Part shown: positions 1 through 5,199 of the stretch, one piece after another
How the letters are laid out: every line of letters begins with the position of its first letter
Numbering within the stretch: the stretch's first letter is position 1
Assembly (NCBI GenBank): GCA_002371335.1
Contig: DFHP01000136.1
Location: forward strand, 8,298-13,496
Direction: 5' to 3'
DNA: 5,199 nt
Origin: Eubacterium sp. UBA3720
GTDB taxonomy: Bacteria > Bacillota > Clostridia > Lachnospirales > Lachnospiraceae
The notes under the pieces: model-generated
Told to the model about the DNA's origin: nothing
The model's input: only the letters and a program-made list of their open reading frames with translations
The model's database searches: none
Made by a program: the position numbers and the translations under genes

Positions 1-1
1 C

Positions 2-61
2 ATGAAAGAGAATGTCATGAAAGAAAGTTCTATGAAAGATAGTTCCATGAAAGAAAGTGTT
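2..61 (+). repeat. Four tandem 15-base units inside cbiG
   Basis: Units run 2-16, 17-31, 32-46 and 47-61. Each begins ATGAAAGA, and the encoded pentapeptides are MKENV, MKESS, MKDSS and MKESV. The units are imperfect, differing mainly at the third, fourth and fifth codons. The repeat may extend upstream, because the window starts one base before the first unit. A 15-base period keeps the reading frame, so gain or loss of a unit would change only linker length. Confidence 0.9.
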
Positions 62-1072
62 TCTGCCATGAACGTCCGTGAGGCAAAAGAATCTTTGAAT
101 GAATGGACGGAAAAGTATTTTTCCGAGGCTGATGTGATCATTTTTGTCTCGTCCGCGGGAATTGCCGTAAGGAGCATAGCCCCTTTTATCAGGAGCAAAT
201 ATACGGATCCGGCGGTGCTGGTGATCGATGAGAAGGGAAAATTCTGTATATCCCTGCTTTCGGGACATTTCGGGGGAGCGAACAGGCTTGCGGAGGATAT
301 TTCGAAAGGGACTGGCAGCATACCCGTAATCACCACAGCTACTGATCTTAACGGAATTTTTGCCATAGACGCCTATGCGGCTGAGCATGGCCTTGTTATG
401 GCAGGGGATTCATGCAGACAGTATGCAAAAGAAATATCCGCGAAGCTTCTTTCAGGAAAGAACGTGGGATTCTATACGTCATATCCGGTATCCGGAAAAC
501 TGCCTGAGGGGCTTGTTCCGTTAATGGATCATTCGTATATGTTCGATAATGCACCGACAGGATCCCGGGCGGATGAAACGGAAGAAGAGCTGTCCGCGAA
601 CGGAATCTCCCGGGGTGAACTGGGGTTTGTCATAGGAGTGGACAGGGGCAGAGACTATTTCAGAAAGACTCTATGGCTCGTACCTCCTGTCATAACCATA
701 GGAATCGGATGTAAAAAGAATACGCCTGCGGAGGCCATCGAGGATGTGTTTCATGATTATTTTTCAGAAAATGGATTATTTACGCAGGCCGTAACATCTG
801 CGGCTACTATTGATCTGAAAAAAGATGAGGCAGGGATCCTTGAATTCTGCAAAAATCATAAGATTCATCTTACGACATATTCCGCAGAGGAATTAAACCT
901 GGTAAAGGGTGATTTCAGCGGATCGGATTTTGTCAGAAGGATAACCGGGGTGGATAACGTATGTGAACGGGCGGCAGTATTGAAGTCGGGCGGAAAGCTA
1001 ATTGCCCGAAAGAAGGGGAAAAACGGAGTGACCATCGCGGCGGCGTCGTCGGATTGGAGAGTGGTATTTTGA
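2..1072 (+). CDS. cbiG: Cobalt-precorrin-5A hydrolase CbiG, 5' end cut by the window
   Basis: CbiG opens the delta-lactone of cobalt-precorrin-5A and releases the extruded two-carbon unit as acetaldehyde in cytoplasmic anaerobic cobalamin synthesis. Residue numbers count from base 2. The N-terminal CbiG domain shows VIIFVSSAGIAVRSIAP (45-61), TDPAVLVIDEKG (68-79), SLLSGHFGGAN (84-94) and PVITTATD (108-115). A variable central part (about 125-228) follows. The C-terminal CbiG domain begins near ITIGIGCKKNTP (231-242) and includes IDLKKDEAGIL (270-280), YSAEELN (293-299) and GVDNVCERAAVLKSGG (316-331). Family members usually carry an additional N-terminal strand-helix segment of roughly 35 residues before this point, so the real start is inferred to lie upstream of the window and the ATG at base 2 is probably internal. 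The first 20 visible residues are a tandem Met-Lys-Glu-type pentapeptide repeat where the family has a variable loop. The stop overlaps the cbiH start in a TTGA junction, implying translational coupling. Identity is secure; the N-terminus is not visible. Confidence 0.9.
   Translation: MKENVMKESSMKDSSMKESVSAMNVREAKESLNEWTEKYFSEADVIIFVSSAGIAVRSIAPFIRSKYTDPAVLVIDEKGKFCISLLSGHFGGANRLAEDISKGTGSIPVITTATDLNGIFAIDAYAAEHGLVMAGDSCRQYAKEISAKLLSGKNVGFYTSYPVSGKLPEGLVPLMDHSYMFDNAPTGSRADETEEELSANGISRGELGFVIGVDRGRDYFRKTLWLVPPVITIGIGCKKNTPAEAIEDVFHDYFSENGLFTQAVTSAATIDLKKDEAGILEFCKNHKIHLTTYSAEELNLVKGDFSGSDFVRRITGVDNVCERAAVLKSGGKLIARKKGKNGVTIAAASSDWRVVF
1056..1061 (+). promoter_or_regulatory. Ribosome binding site deciding the cbiH start
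   Basis: GGAGAG lies seven bases before the TTG at 1069, inside the end of cbiG. The other upstream in-frame TTG, at 1054, overlaps this site and has no comparable signal before it. This supports 1069 as the start, giving MKKIYVVGIGPGD, the usual N-terminus for this methyltransferase family. Confidence 0.75.
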
Positions 1073-1800
1073 AAAAAATATATGTAGTCGGGATCGGTCC
1101 CGGAGATCAGAAGAAAATGACCGTTGAGGCGCAGGAGATCCTCGGTGAATGCAGCGTGATCATCGGTTATACAAAATATATTGAGATCGTACAGGAATAC
1201 CTTAAAGGAAAGAAATATATGTCTACGCCGATGACCAGAGAAGCCGAGCGCTGTAACATGGCTTTTGAAGAAGCGATGAAGGATCAGCGGATCGGGTTTG
1301 TCTGCAGCGGAGACCCCGGCGTTTATGGCATGGCGGGTCTGCTGTATGAGCTTTCTCCGAAGTATCCTGAGGTAGAGATCGAAGTGGTTCCCGGCGTTAC
1401 GGCGCTCTTAAGCGGGGCCGCAGTCCTTGGAGCGCCACTTATCCATGATTTTTCCGTTATCAGTCTTAGTGACAGACTGACATCATGGGAACTGATCGAA
1501 AAAAGACTTCTGGCGTCAGCAGAGGCCGATTTTGTCATCTGTATTTATAATCCTTCCAGCAAGGGGAGAAAAGATCATCTGAAAAAAGCATGCGATATAC
1601 TGCTGCGGATAAAAGCACAGGATACCGTTTGCGGTCTTGTGCGTAATATCGGCCGGCCGGGACAGGAAAGCAGGATCATGACGCTCGCAGAGCTGCGTGA
1701 GGCGCATACCGATATGTTTACCACATGCTTTATCGGAAACAGCAGCACTATGAAGATCGGCAATGCAATGGTAACGCCGAGAGGATATAAAAATGTTTGA
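1069..1800 (+). CDS. cbiH: Cobalt-precorrin-3 C17-methyltransferase CbiH (CobJ family)
   Basis: CbiH uses S-adenosylmethionine to methylate C17 of cobalt-precorrin-3 and drives ring contraction to cobalt-precorrin-4 in the cytoplasm. The 243-residue product has normal length for a single-domain member of the tetrapyrrole methylase family. Visible motifs are GIGPGD (8-13), the SAM-binding CSGDPGVYGMA (79-89), VVPGVTA (106-112), HDFSVISLSD (126-135), IYNPSSKGR (159-167) and RNIGRPGQ (192-199); the last three are typical of CobJ/CbiH. No ferredoxin-like C-terminal extension, as found in some homologues, is present. TTG at 1069 is chosen because it has a good ribosome binding site, overlaps the cbiG stop by four bases (TTGA), and gives the standard N-terminus. 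The gene overlaps the following start by eight bases, so it is translated within one operon. Assignment is confident. Confidence 0.95.
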   Translation: MKKIYVVGIGPGDQKKMTVEAQEILGECSVIIGYTKYIEIVQEYLKGKKYMSTPMTREAERCNMAFEEAMKDQRIGFVCSGDPGVYGMAGLLYELSPKYPEVEIEVVPGVTALLSGAAVLGAPLIHDFSVISLSDRLTSWELIEKRLLASAEADFVICIYNPSSKGRKDHLKKACDILLRIKAQDTVCGLVRNIGRPGQESRIMTLAELREAHTDMFTTCFIGNSSTMKIGNAMVTPRGYKNV

Positions 1801-3952
1801 TGTATTATTGTTTGCGGGAACATCTGAGGGCAGAATGATCGCCGAATATCTGAGAGAGCTGCCTGTCCGTGCATGTGTGTTTACGGCGACCGAATACGGG
1901 GGAAGTCTGATCCGGAAAGGAGAGACTCTGAGCGTCAGAGAGGGACGGCTAGACAGAGAACAAATGGAAGCATTGTTTCTGAAGGAAAAAGAAGCAGTCG
2001 TTCTGGACGCCACGCACCCTTATGCCTCTGATGTCACGTCAAACCTGAAGAAGGCCTGTGAGAACACGGGCAGAGAGTATATCCGGATCACAAGAGAAAT
2101 AGGCAATCCTTCGGATGCGAACGCAGTGTATTTTGACAGTCCCGCCGATGCGGCGGAATATCTGAATCACACGGAAGGAAACATTCTGGTCACAACCGGA
2201 AGCAAGGAACTGAAAGCTTTTCAGGCGGTCGATCATTACCGGGAAAGGATCTATGCGCGCGTACTGTCCCTGGGAAAGGTCGTCGAAGCATGCGAGGAGA
2301 TGGGGTTCAGAGGCAGGCATCTCATATGTATGCAGGGTCCTTTCTCAAAGGAAATGAATATAGCCACACTGAAGGAGTATGATATACGATATCTGGTCAC
2401 GAAGGATGCGGGCGCTGCGGGAGGATATCCGGAAAAGGAAGCCGCTGCGCTTGCCTGCGGATGCCGGATGATCGTGATATCCCGCCCAGAGGAGGAAGAT
2501 GGTCTTTCACCCCGGGAATGTATGGAGTATCTAAAAAACAGATATGGAAATGACCGGATAAGCAGCGAAGGGAATGCGGAAAACGAACTCTGGCCTGTCT
2601 GTAATGCCGCCGGAGACGCTGCCAAAGCAAACGATCAGATATTACGGACAATATCGATCGTTGGCACAGGTATGTCCGGGGAAACTTCAGGTATGACTGT
2701 GCAGGGAAGAGAGATCTGCAGAAACGCGGATATCATTATCGGGGCAGAAAGAATTGCGGATGCCGCAGCATTTCCGGGCCAGAAGATATTGTATGAGTAC
2801 CGCCCCGGTGAGATCGCTGAACATATTCATCGGCATGATGAATACGTAAATATTGTAATCGTTATGTCCGGCGATACCGGTTTTTTCAGCGGGGCAAAAA
2901 AACTGCTGGAGAGATTTCACAGGACAGGAATAAAGGTAAATATCTATCCCGGGCTGTCATCTTTATCTTATTTCACAGGGCGCATCGGTGAAGGTAGATG
3001 GGAGAACATATCAGCGTCATTACACGGCAGGGGCGCCGCGGCAGAAAATGATGATGTATTCGATAGAAAAATGACAGTTTCCCTGCAGGCGTCGTCCTGG
3101 GAGGACGTGGATATATGCAGCTTACACGGCAGGACCTGCAACCTGATCGGTCATGTCCTGAAAAATGAGAAGGTGTTCTGTATCCTGGGCAGGAAGGAGC
3201 ATATATCCGGGATATCGAAGAAATTCCTCCGGTATGGGATGAATGATCTGCTGATCTTTCTGGGAGAGCGGCTTGGCTACCCGGAGGAAAAGATCCTTCT
3301 GGGCAGGCCGGCGGATTTTGCGGAATATGAAAATGATCCTCTGGCGGTCGTATTGATCATCAATGCAGCTGCCGATCACAGGACCGGCACCAGAATCCCG
3401 GATGAGTTCTTCGTCAGGGACAAGGTCCCTATGACAAAAGAAGAGATCAGAACCATTTCCGTGGCAAAGCTGGATATTTCCAAAGATGATATCATATATG
3501 ATGTGGGAGCGGGCTCGGGTTCCGTGACTATGGAAATGGCTTCGGCCGCTATCGACGGAATGGTCTATGCAATCGAAAAAAATGAAACCGCGCTTTCACT
3601 GATCGAAGAAAACAAAGGGAAATGTAAATGCGATAATGTGGTGATCGTTCCCGGAGAAGCGCCTTGCGCCATGGCGGATCTTCCCGCGCCGGATGCTGTT
3701 TTCATCGGTGGCAGCGGGGGGAATCTTCCTGATATCGTCCGGGATCTTAAAGAAAAGAATCCGAATGTACGTCTGGTCATTAACGCCGTTACGATCGAAA
3801 CGATCGGCCTGGCGATGCAGGCATTGAAGGAAGAAGGGTTTCATATCACGGGAATATCCTGCGTCAGTGTTTCCCGCGCGAAAGAAGTGGGAGAATATCA
3901 TCTGATGATGGGACAGAATCCGGTTTACATTATCACGGCAGAATCTGACTGA
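1793..3952 (+). CDS. cbiJET: Trifunctional CbiJ-CbiE-CbiT fusion: precorrin-6A reductase and C5/C15-methyltransferase
   Basis: The 719-residue product joins three corrin enzymes. CbiJ/CobK reductase, about 1-252: GTSEGR (9-14), DATHPYAS (72-79), VTTGSKEL (133-140), MQGPFSKEMN (180-189), VTKDAGAAGGYPEKEAAA (202-219) and a terminal VISRP. A polar, Ala/Asn-rich linker spans about 253-285. The CbiE methyltransferase, about 286-525, shows IVGTGMSGE (289-297), MSGDTGFFSGA (358-368), YPGLSSLSYF (385-394) and SLHGR. CbiT, about 533-719, shows PMTKEEIRTI (546-555), SAM motif I DVGAGSGSVTMEMA (570-583) and FIGGSGG (637-643). From family knowledge, CbiJ reduces cobalt-precorrin-6A to 6B, CbiT methylates C15 with decarboxylation of the C12 side chain, and CbiE methylates C5, so the chain carries three consecutive steps. 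The CbiE part is about 40 residues longer than usual because of an insert that repeats the W...SLHGR motif (403-413 and 436-447). ATG at 1793 follows AGAGGA at 1780-1785 and overlaps cbiH by eight bases. All key motifs are intact. CbiE-CbiT (CobL-type) fusions are common; adding CbiJ in front is less usual. Confidence 0.95.
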   Translation: MFDVLLFAGTSEGRMIAEYLRELPVRACVFTATEYGGSLIRKGETLSVREGRLDREQMEALFLKEKEAVVLDATHPYASDVTSNLKKACENTGREYIRITREIGNPSDANAVYFDSPADAAEYLNHTEGNILVTTGSKELKAFQAVDHYRERIYARVLSLGKVVEACEEMGFRGRHLICMQGPFSKEMNIATLKEYDIRYLVTKDAGAAGGYPEKEAAALACGCRMIVISRPEEEDGLSPRECMEYLKNRYGNDRISSEGNAENELWPVCNAAGDAAKANDQILRTISIVGTGMSGETSGMTVQGREICRNADIIIGAERIADAAAFPGQKILYEYRPGEIAEHIHRHDEYVNIVIVMSGDTGFFSGAKKLLERFHRTGIKVNIYPGLSSLSYFTGRIGEGRWENISASLHGRGAAAENDDVFDRKMTVSLQASSWEDVDICSLHGRTCNLIGHVLKNEKVFCILGRKEHISGISKKFLRYGMNDLLIFLGERLGYPEEKILLGRPADFAEYENDPLAVVLIINAAADHRTGTRIPDEFFVRDKVPMTKEEIRTISVAKLDISKDDIIYDVGAGSGSVTMEMASAAIDGMVYAIEKNETALSLIEENKGKCKCDNVVIVPGEAPCAMADLPAPDAVFIGGSGGNLPDIVRDLKEKNPNVRLVINAVTIETIGLAMQALKEEGFHITGISCVSVSRAKEVGEYHLMMGQNPVYIITAESD
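2999..3133 (+). repeat. Imperfect internal duplication in the CbiE domain
   Basis: The segment starting TGGGAGAAC at 2999 and ending TTACACGGCAGG at 3020-3031 resembles the one starting TGGGAGGAC at 3098 and ending TTACACGGCAGG at 3122-3133. They encode WENISASLHGR (403-413) and WEDVDICSLHGR (436-447). The 12-base end is identical and the middle has diverged. The copies are 99-102 bases apart. CbiE proteins normally carry one such motif. Confidence 0.65.
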
Positions 3953-4122
3953 ACATTACTTTCCCTCACTGACGGCCGTATCGTATTTTCTCATGAAACG
4001 GCTCTGTTCCTTCATAGTCTGTGGAGTGTGAGCCGAAGTATACGAGCTGACAGTGAAAGCCGGCTATAACGCTTCTCATCTGCCCAATAAAGGCATTCGT
4101 GTCTATCAGGTAAAGCCGGATG
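3953..4122 (+). pseudogene. Degraded AbiEi-family antitoxin fragment
   Basis: Two short stretches in different frames read as consecutive parts of an AbiEi-type antitoxin (type IV toxin-antitoxin; a winged-helix regulator that antagonises the AbiEii nucleotidyltransferase toxin). From 3971 the frame gives DGRIVFSHETALFLHSL, matching the family's conserved G-I-F-S-H-E-T-A-L-Y-L-H-G-L block. From 4038, in another frame, VYELTVKAGYNASHL followed by GIRVYQVKPD matches the next part, a beta-strand with G-Y-N and then a V-K-stem. Between them, around 4022-4037, the conserved D-R-T/E-P element is scrambled. Neither stretch has a start, the N-terminal winged helix is missing, and the middle and C-terminal parts after about 4122 are gone. 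The first frame runs directly on from the cbiT stop without a start codon. It is a non-functional relic; no AbiEii partner is in the window. The family call comes from remembered motifs, not a search. Confidence 0.6.
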
Positions 4123-4149
4123 TTGCCGATCTGCCTGCTTCCGGTCGGT

Positions 4150-4230
4150 TATGCCACAGAGGACTGCGTCCCATATGCGCCTTGGCATGACGTGTACAGA
4201 CCGATTGAAGATTTTGTCGAAGAATTATAA
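4150..4230 (+). pseudogene. C-terminal tail of an unrecognised gene
   Basis: This frame reads YATEDCVPYAPWHDVYRPIEDFVEEL and ends with TAA at 4228-4230. The composition (acidic helix at the end, aromatic and Pro-rich before it) looks like a genuine protein C-terminus rather than random sequence. No start exists: upstream in the same frame there is a stop at 4111 and the reading changes character around 4122-4150, where the AbiEi-like relic ends in a different frame. The stop lies five bases before the AAGGAG-containing ribosome binding site of the flavin reductase gene, the spacing expected if it was the preceding operon gene. I do not recognise the family. It is inferred to be what is left of a gene truncated by the event that also cut the AbiEi relic. 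Confidence 0.4.
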
Positions 4231-4232
4231 AG

Positions 4233-4241
4233 AAAGGAGAG
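4233..4241 (+). promoter_or_regulatory. Strong ribosome binding site deciding the flavin reductase start
   Basis: AAAGGAGAG precedes the ATG at 4250 by eight bases. It supports starting at 4250 rather than at the in-frame ATG at 4151, whose extra 33 codons have no ribosome binding site, lie across the pseudogene debris and read as unrelated to the family. Confidence 0.85.
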
Positions 4242-4249
4242 ATTCTACA

Positions 4250-4825
4250 ATGAAAAAAGATTTAGGATTAGTACAAGCTGTTTATCCGATGCCCGTACTG
4301 ATGGTCGCGGCATACGATGAAAATGAAAAAGTCAATGTGATGAATGTGGCATGGGGACAGATCTGCGATGAGGATAAGATCATCCTCTTTATCGGAGAAG
4401 GAAAGAGAACATGGCTGAACATCAAAGAGAGCAAGGCATTTACGGTTGCCCTTGCTGATGAAGCACATATGGACGTTGCGGATTTCTTTGGCATTGCATC
4501 AGGTAATAAGATCAACGATAAGTTTGAGAGAACGGGCTATCACGCAGTGAAGAGCGATAAGGTTCACGCTCCGATCATTGAAGAGTTCCCGGTCGTTATG
4601 GAATGCGAGCTTCTGGAATTCCTGCACAGCGATTATGTGGATGGCATTGTTGGCAAGATTGTGAATGTGAAGGCAGAAGAAACTGTTCTCTCAGAGAACG
4701 GCAAGGTTGATCCGGAGAAGCTACATGCTTTGATGTTTGATCAGTTCCAGAATGGGTACTATGCAACTGGTGCAAAGGTTGGTCAGGCGTGGAACGCAGG
4801 TGCGGATCTGATGAAGAAAAAATAA
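4250..4825 (+). CDS. Flavin reductase-like protein, FMN-binding split barrel
   Basis: The 191-residue cytoplasmic protein has the length and pattern of flavoredoxin/flavin reductase-like proteins, which bind FMN in a split barrel and reduce flavin or pass electrons to partners. Seen in sequence: the N-terminal YPMPVLMVAAYDENEKVNVM (12-31) followed by NVAWGQ (32-37), the usual strand-turn-strand leading to the flavin site; RTWLNIKESKAFTVAL (53-68), matching the family's T-x-x-N-I...F-x-V block; DFFGIASGNKINDKFERTG (78-96); a central strand YVDGIVGKIVNVKAEE (129-144); and GYYATGAKVGQAWNAG (169-184) near the end. No signal peptide or membrane segment is apparent. The substrate cannot be read from sequence. 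Its own strong ribosome binding site and the broken sequence on both sides suggest it is not part of the cobalamin operon, although some FMN-dependent corrinoid reductases have this fold. I see no convincing promoter or terminator close by. Family confident, role unknown. Confidence 0.88.
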   Translation: MKKDLGLVQAVYPMPVLMVAAYDENEKVNVMNVAWGQICDEDKIILFIGEGKRTWLNIKESKAFTVALADEAHMDVADFFGIASGNKINDKFERTGYHAVKSDKVHAPIIEEFPVVMECELLEFLHSDYVDGIVGKIVNVKAEETVLSENGKVDPEKLHALMFDQFQNGYYATGAKVGQAWNAGADLMKKK

Positions 4826-4862
4826 GCCTTGTAAACTGAATAACGAATTGTAAAAACAGCTT

Positions 4863-4892
4863 ATGGGCATTGGGAGAAATCCTGATGCCCAT
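4863..4892 (+). other. Inverted repeat able to form a hairpin
   Basis: ATGGGCAT (4863-4870) is perfectly complementary to ATGCCCAT (4885-4892). With two G-U and two G-C pairs further in, the stem reaches about 12 pairs around a six-base AGAAAT loop. No U-tract follows directly; the nearest T run is about 15 bases later. It is therefore not a standard terminator. It begins exactly at the ATG of the small reading frame that follows, which could be chance. Confidence 0.45.
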
Positions 4893-5048
4893 CAGCGCAT
4901 GAGGGAGTTTTTGGAGAAGACGAAGAATCCTTATGCGGAGAATGTCGGGGAATACATCCTGCAGGTTACGTATTCCAGAACACCAGAGGAAACGCTGGAG
5001 GATAAGATGATCCAGCTGGCCAAGAGGATGACAAGGTCAGGGATCTGA
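4863..5048 (+). pseudogene. Small TnpW-like mobile-element reading frame, probably a fragment
   Basis: The 61-residue frame starts MGIGRNPDAHQRMREFLEKTK and continues through PYAENVGEYILQVTYS to TPEETLEDKMIQLAKRMTRS. The second half resembles the pattern of small transposon-encoded TnpW-type proteins, in which a short beta hairpin (G-x-Y-x-V-x-x-x-Y/F) is followed by E-T-L-x-D-K-x-x-x-L. No ribosome binding site precedes the ATG; the sequence before it is AAAACAGCTT, with an in-frame stop at 4851. The 3' end runs into a different frame carrying recombinase-like sequence from about 5030. It may be a remnant, or a short intact gene with poor initiation. The function of such proteins is unknown to me, and the family call is tentative. 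Confidence 0.4.
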
Positions 5049-5167
5049 ACCGGATGAAGATGTATGAGAGTTTTGCAGTTACGAAGCTGACGGAGGAACT
5101 TCTGGATGAATATATGGAGAGTATTGAGGTTCATTCGGGAAATGAGGTCAGGATCGGTTGGAAATGA
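5030..5167 (+). pseudogene. C-terminal tail resembling a large serine recombinase
   Basis: The frame from about 5030 reads DKVRDLNRMKMYESFAVTK and then LTEELLDEYMESIEVHSG, ending NEVRIGWK before TGA at 5165-5167. This matches the usual end of large serine recombinases (resolvase/TnpX type), where L-T-x-E-L-(V/L)-x-x-(F/Y)-(I/V/M)-E-x-I-x-V-H is followed by a short strand ending I-x-W-K. The catalytic serine domain, the recombinase domain and the zinc ribbon are all missing: the frame is closed by a stop at 5003, and only about 45 codons are left. It overlaps the end of the TnpW-like frame in another register, consistent with a deletion that joined the two. The remnant cannot be active. The assignment rests on pattern memory. 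Confidence 0.5.
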
Positions 5168-5199
5168 GTATTGTTAGAGAGGGGCCGGATTATAAAAAT
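5164..5199 (+). CDS. Possible start of another gene, cut by the window end
   Basis: ATG at 5164 overlaps the preceding TGA in an ATGA junction and opens twelve codons, MSIVREGPDYKN, to the window end. The four-base overlap is typical of translationally coupled genes, and tandem recombinase genes in clostridial elements are often arranged this way. There is only a weak AGGA (5150-5153) upstream. Too little sequence is present to assign a family. Confidence 0.3.
   Translation, partial: MSIVREGPDYKN

Noticed and set aside
1516..2013. Long minus-strand frames opposite cbiH and the CbiJ region
   Set aside because: They lie opposite strongly conserved plus-strand genes, their translations show no family resemblance, and they have no operon context.
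3972..4002. ACGGCCGT palindrome and a GCCGT/ACGGC inverted repeat as a terminator for the cobalamin operon
   Set aside because: The stem is only five pairs with an 18-base loop and no T run follows. The bases are explained as part of the antitoxin-like relic.
3953..4036. Minus-strand frame ending at the complement of 3955-3957 as the tail of a convergent gene
   Set aside because: It is open over a short distance, but the plus strand shows recognisable antitoxin-family motifs there, which explains the base pattern better.
4205..4231. TTGAAG and TATAAA as a promoter for the flavin reductase
   Set aside because: The spacing is only 15 bases, and transcription would begin at or inside the ribosome binding site, leaving it off the message or at its very end.
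4151..4249. N-terminal extension of the flavin reductase from the ATG at 4151
   Set aside because: There is no ribosome binding site before 4151, the extra residues have no family resemblance and cross pseudogene debris, and a strong site precedes the ATG at 4250.

Overview
The window looks like a chromosomal segment from an anaerobic, moderate-GC Firmicute, most plausibly a clostridial or Lachnospiraceae-type organism. This rests on the anaerobic (Cbi-type, early cobalt insertion) cobalamin gene set, tightly overlapping genes with strong GGAG ribosome binding sites, a TTG start, and Firmicute-type accessory gene remnants downstream. The genus cannot be fixed from sequence reading alone.

Region 1 (1-3952) is the middle or end of a plus-strand corrin-ring operon with three overlapping genes. 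The 5'-truncated cbiG (cobalt-precorrin-5A hydrolase) overlaps cbiH (C17-methyltransferase) by 4 bases in a TTGA junction. cbiH overlaps by 8 bases a long fused gene encoding CbiJ, CbiE and CbiT in one 719-residue chain. Together they cover ring contraction (CbiH), loss of the C2 fragment as acetaldehyde (CbiG), reduction of cobalt-precorrin-6A (CbiJ), and the C15 methylation/decarboxylation and C5 methylation (CbiT, CbiE). The last three activities act on successive intermediates and are physically joined here. Two oddities stand out: four tandem 15-base units in the 5' part of cbiG, and a doubled W-E-(N/D)...S-L-H-G-R motif in the CbiE domain.

Region 2 (3953-4249) has no intact gene. It holds a frameshifted relic resembling an AbiEi-family (type IV toxin-antitoxin) antitoxin, followed by the C-terminal tail of an unrecognised gene whose stop lies just before the next ribosome binding site.

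Region 3 (4250-4825) is an intact small flavin reductase-like (FMN-binding split-barrel) gene.

Region 4 (4826-5199) holds apparent debris of a mobile element: a small TnpW-like reading frame without an obvious ribosome binding site, a C-terminal tail resembling the end of a large serine recombinase, and possibly the first 12 codons of a further gene running off the window. The layout suggests an intact biosynthetic operon next to a recombination-worn accessory region. I see no complete novel system. The triple fusion, the cbiG repeat and the CbiE duplication are the most interesting points.
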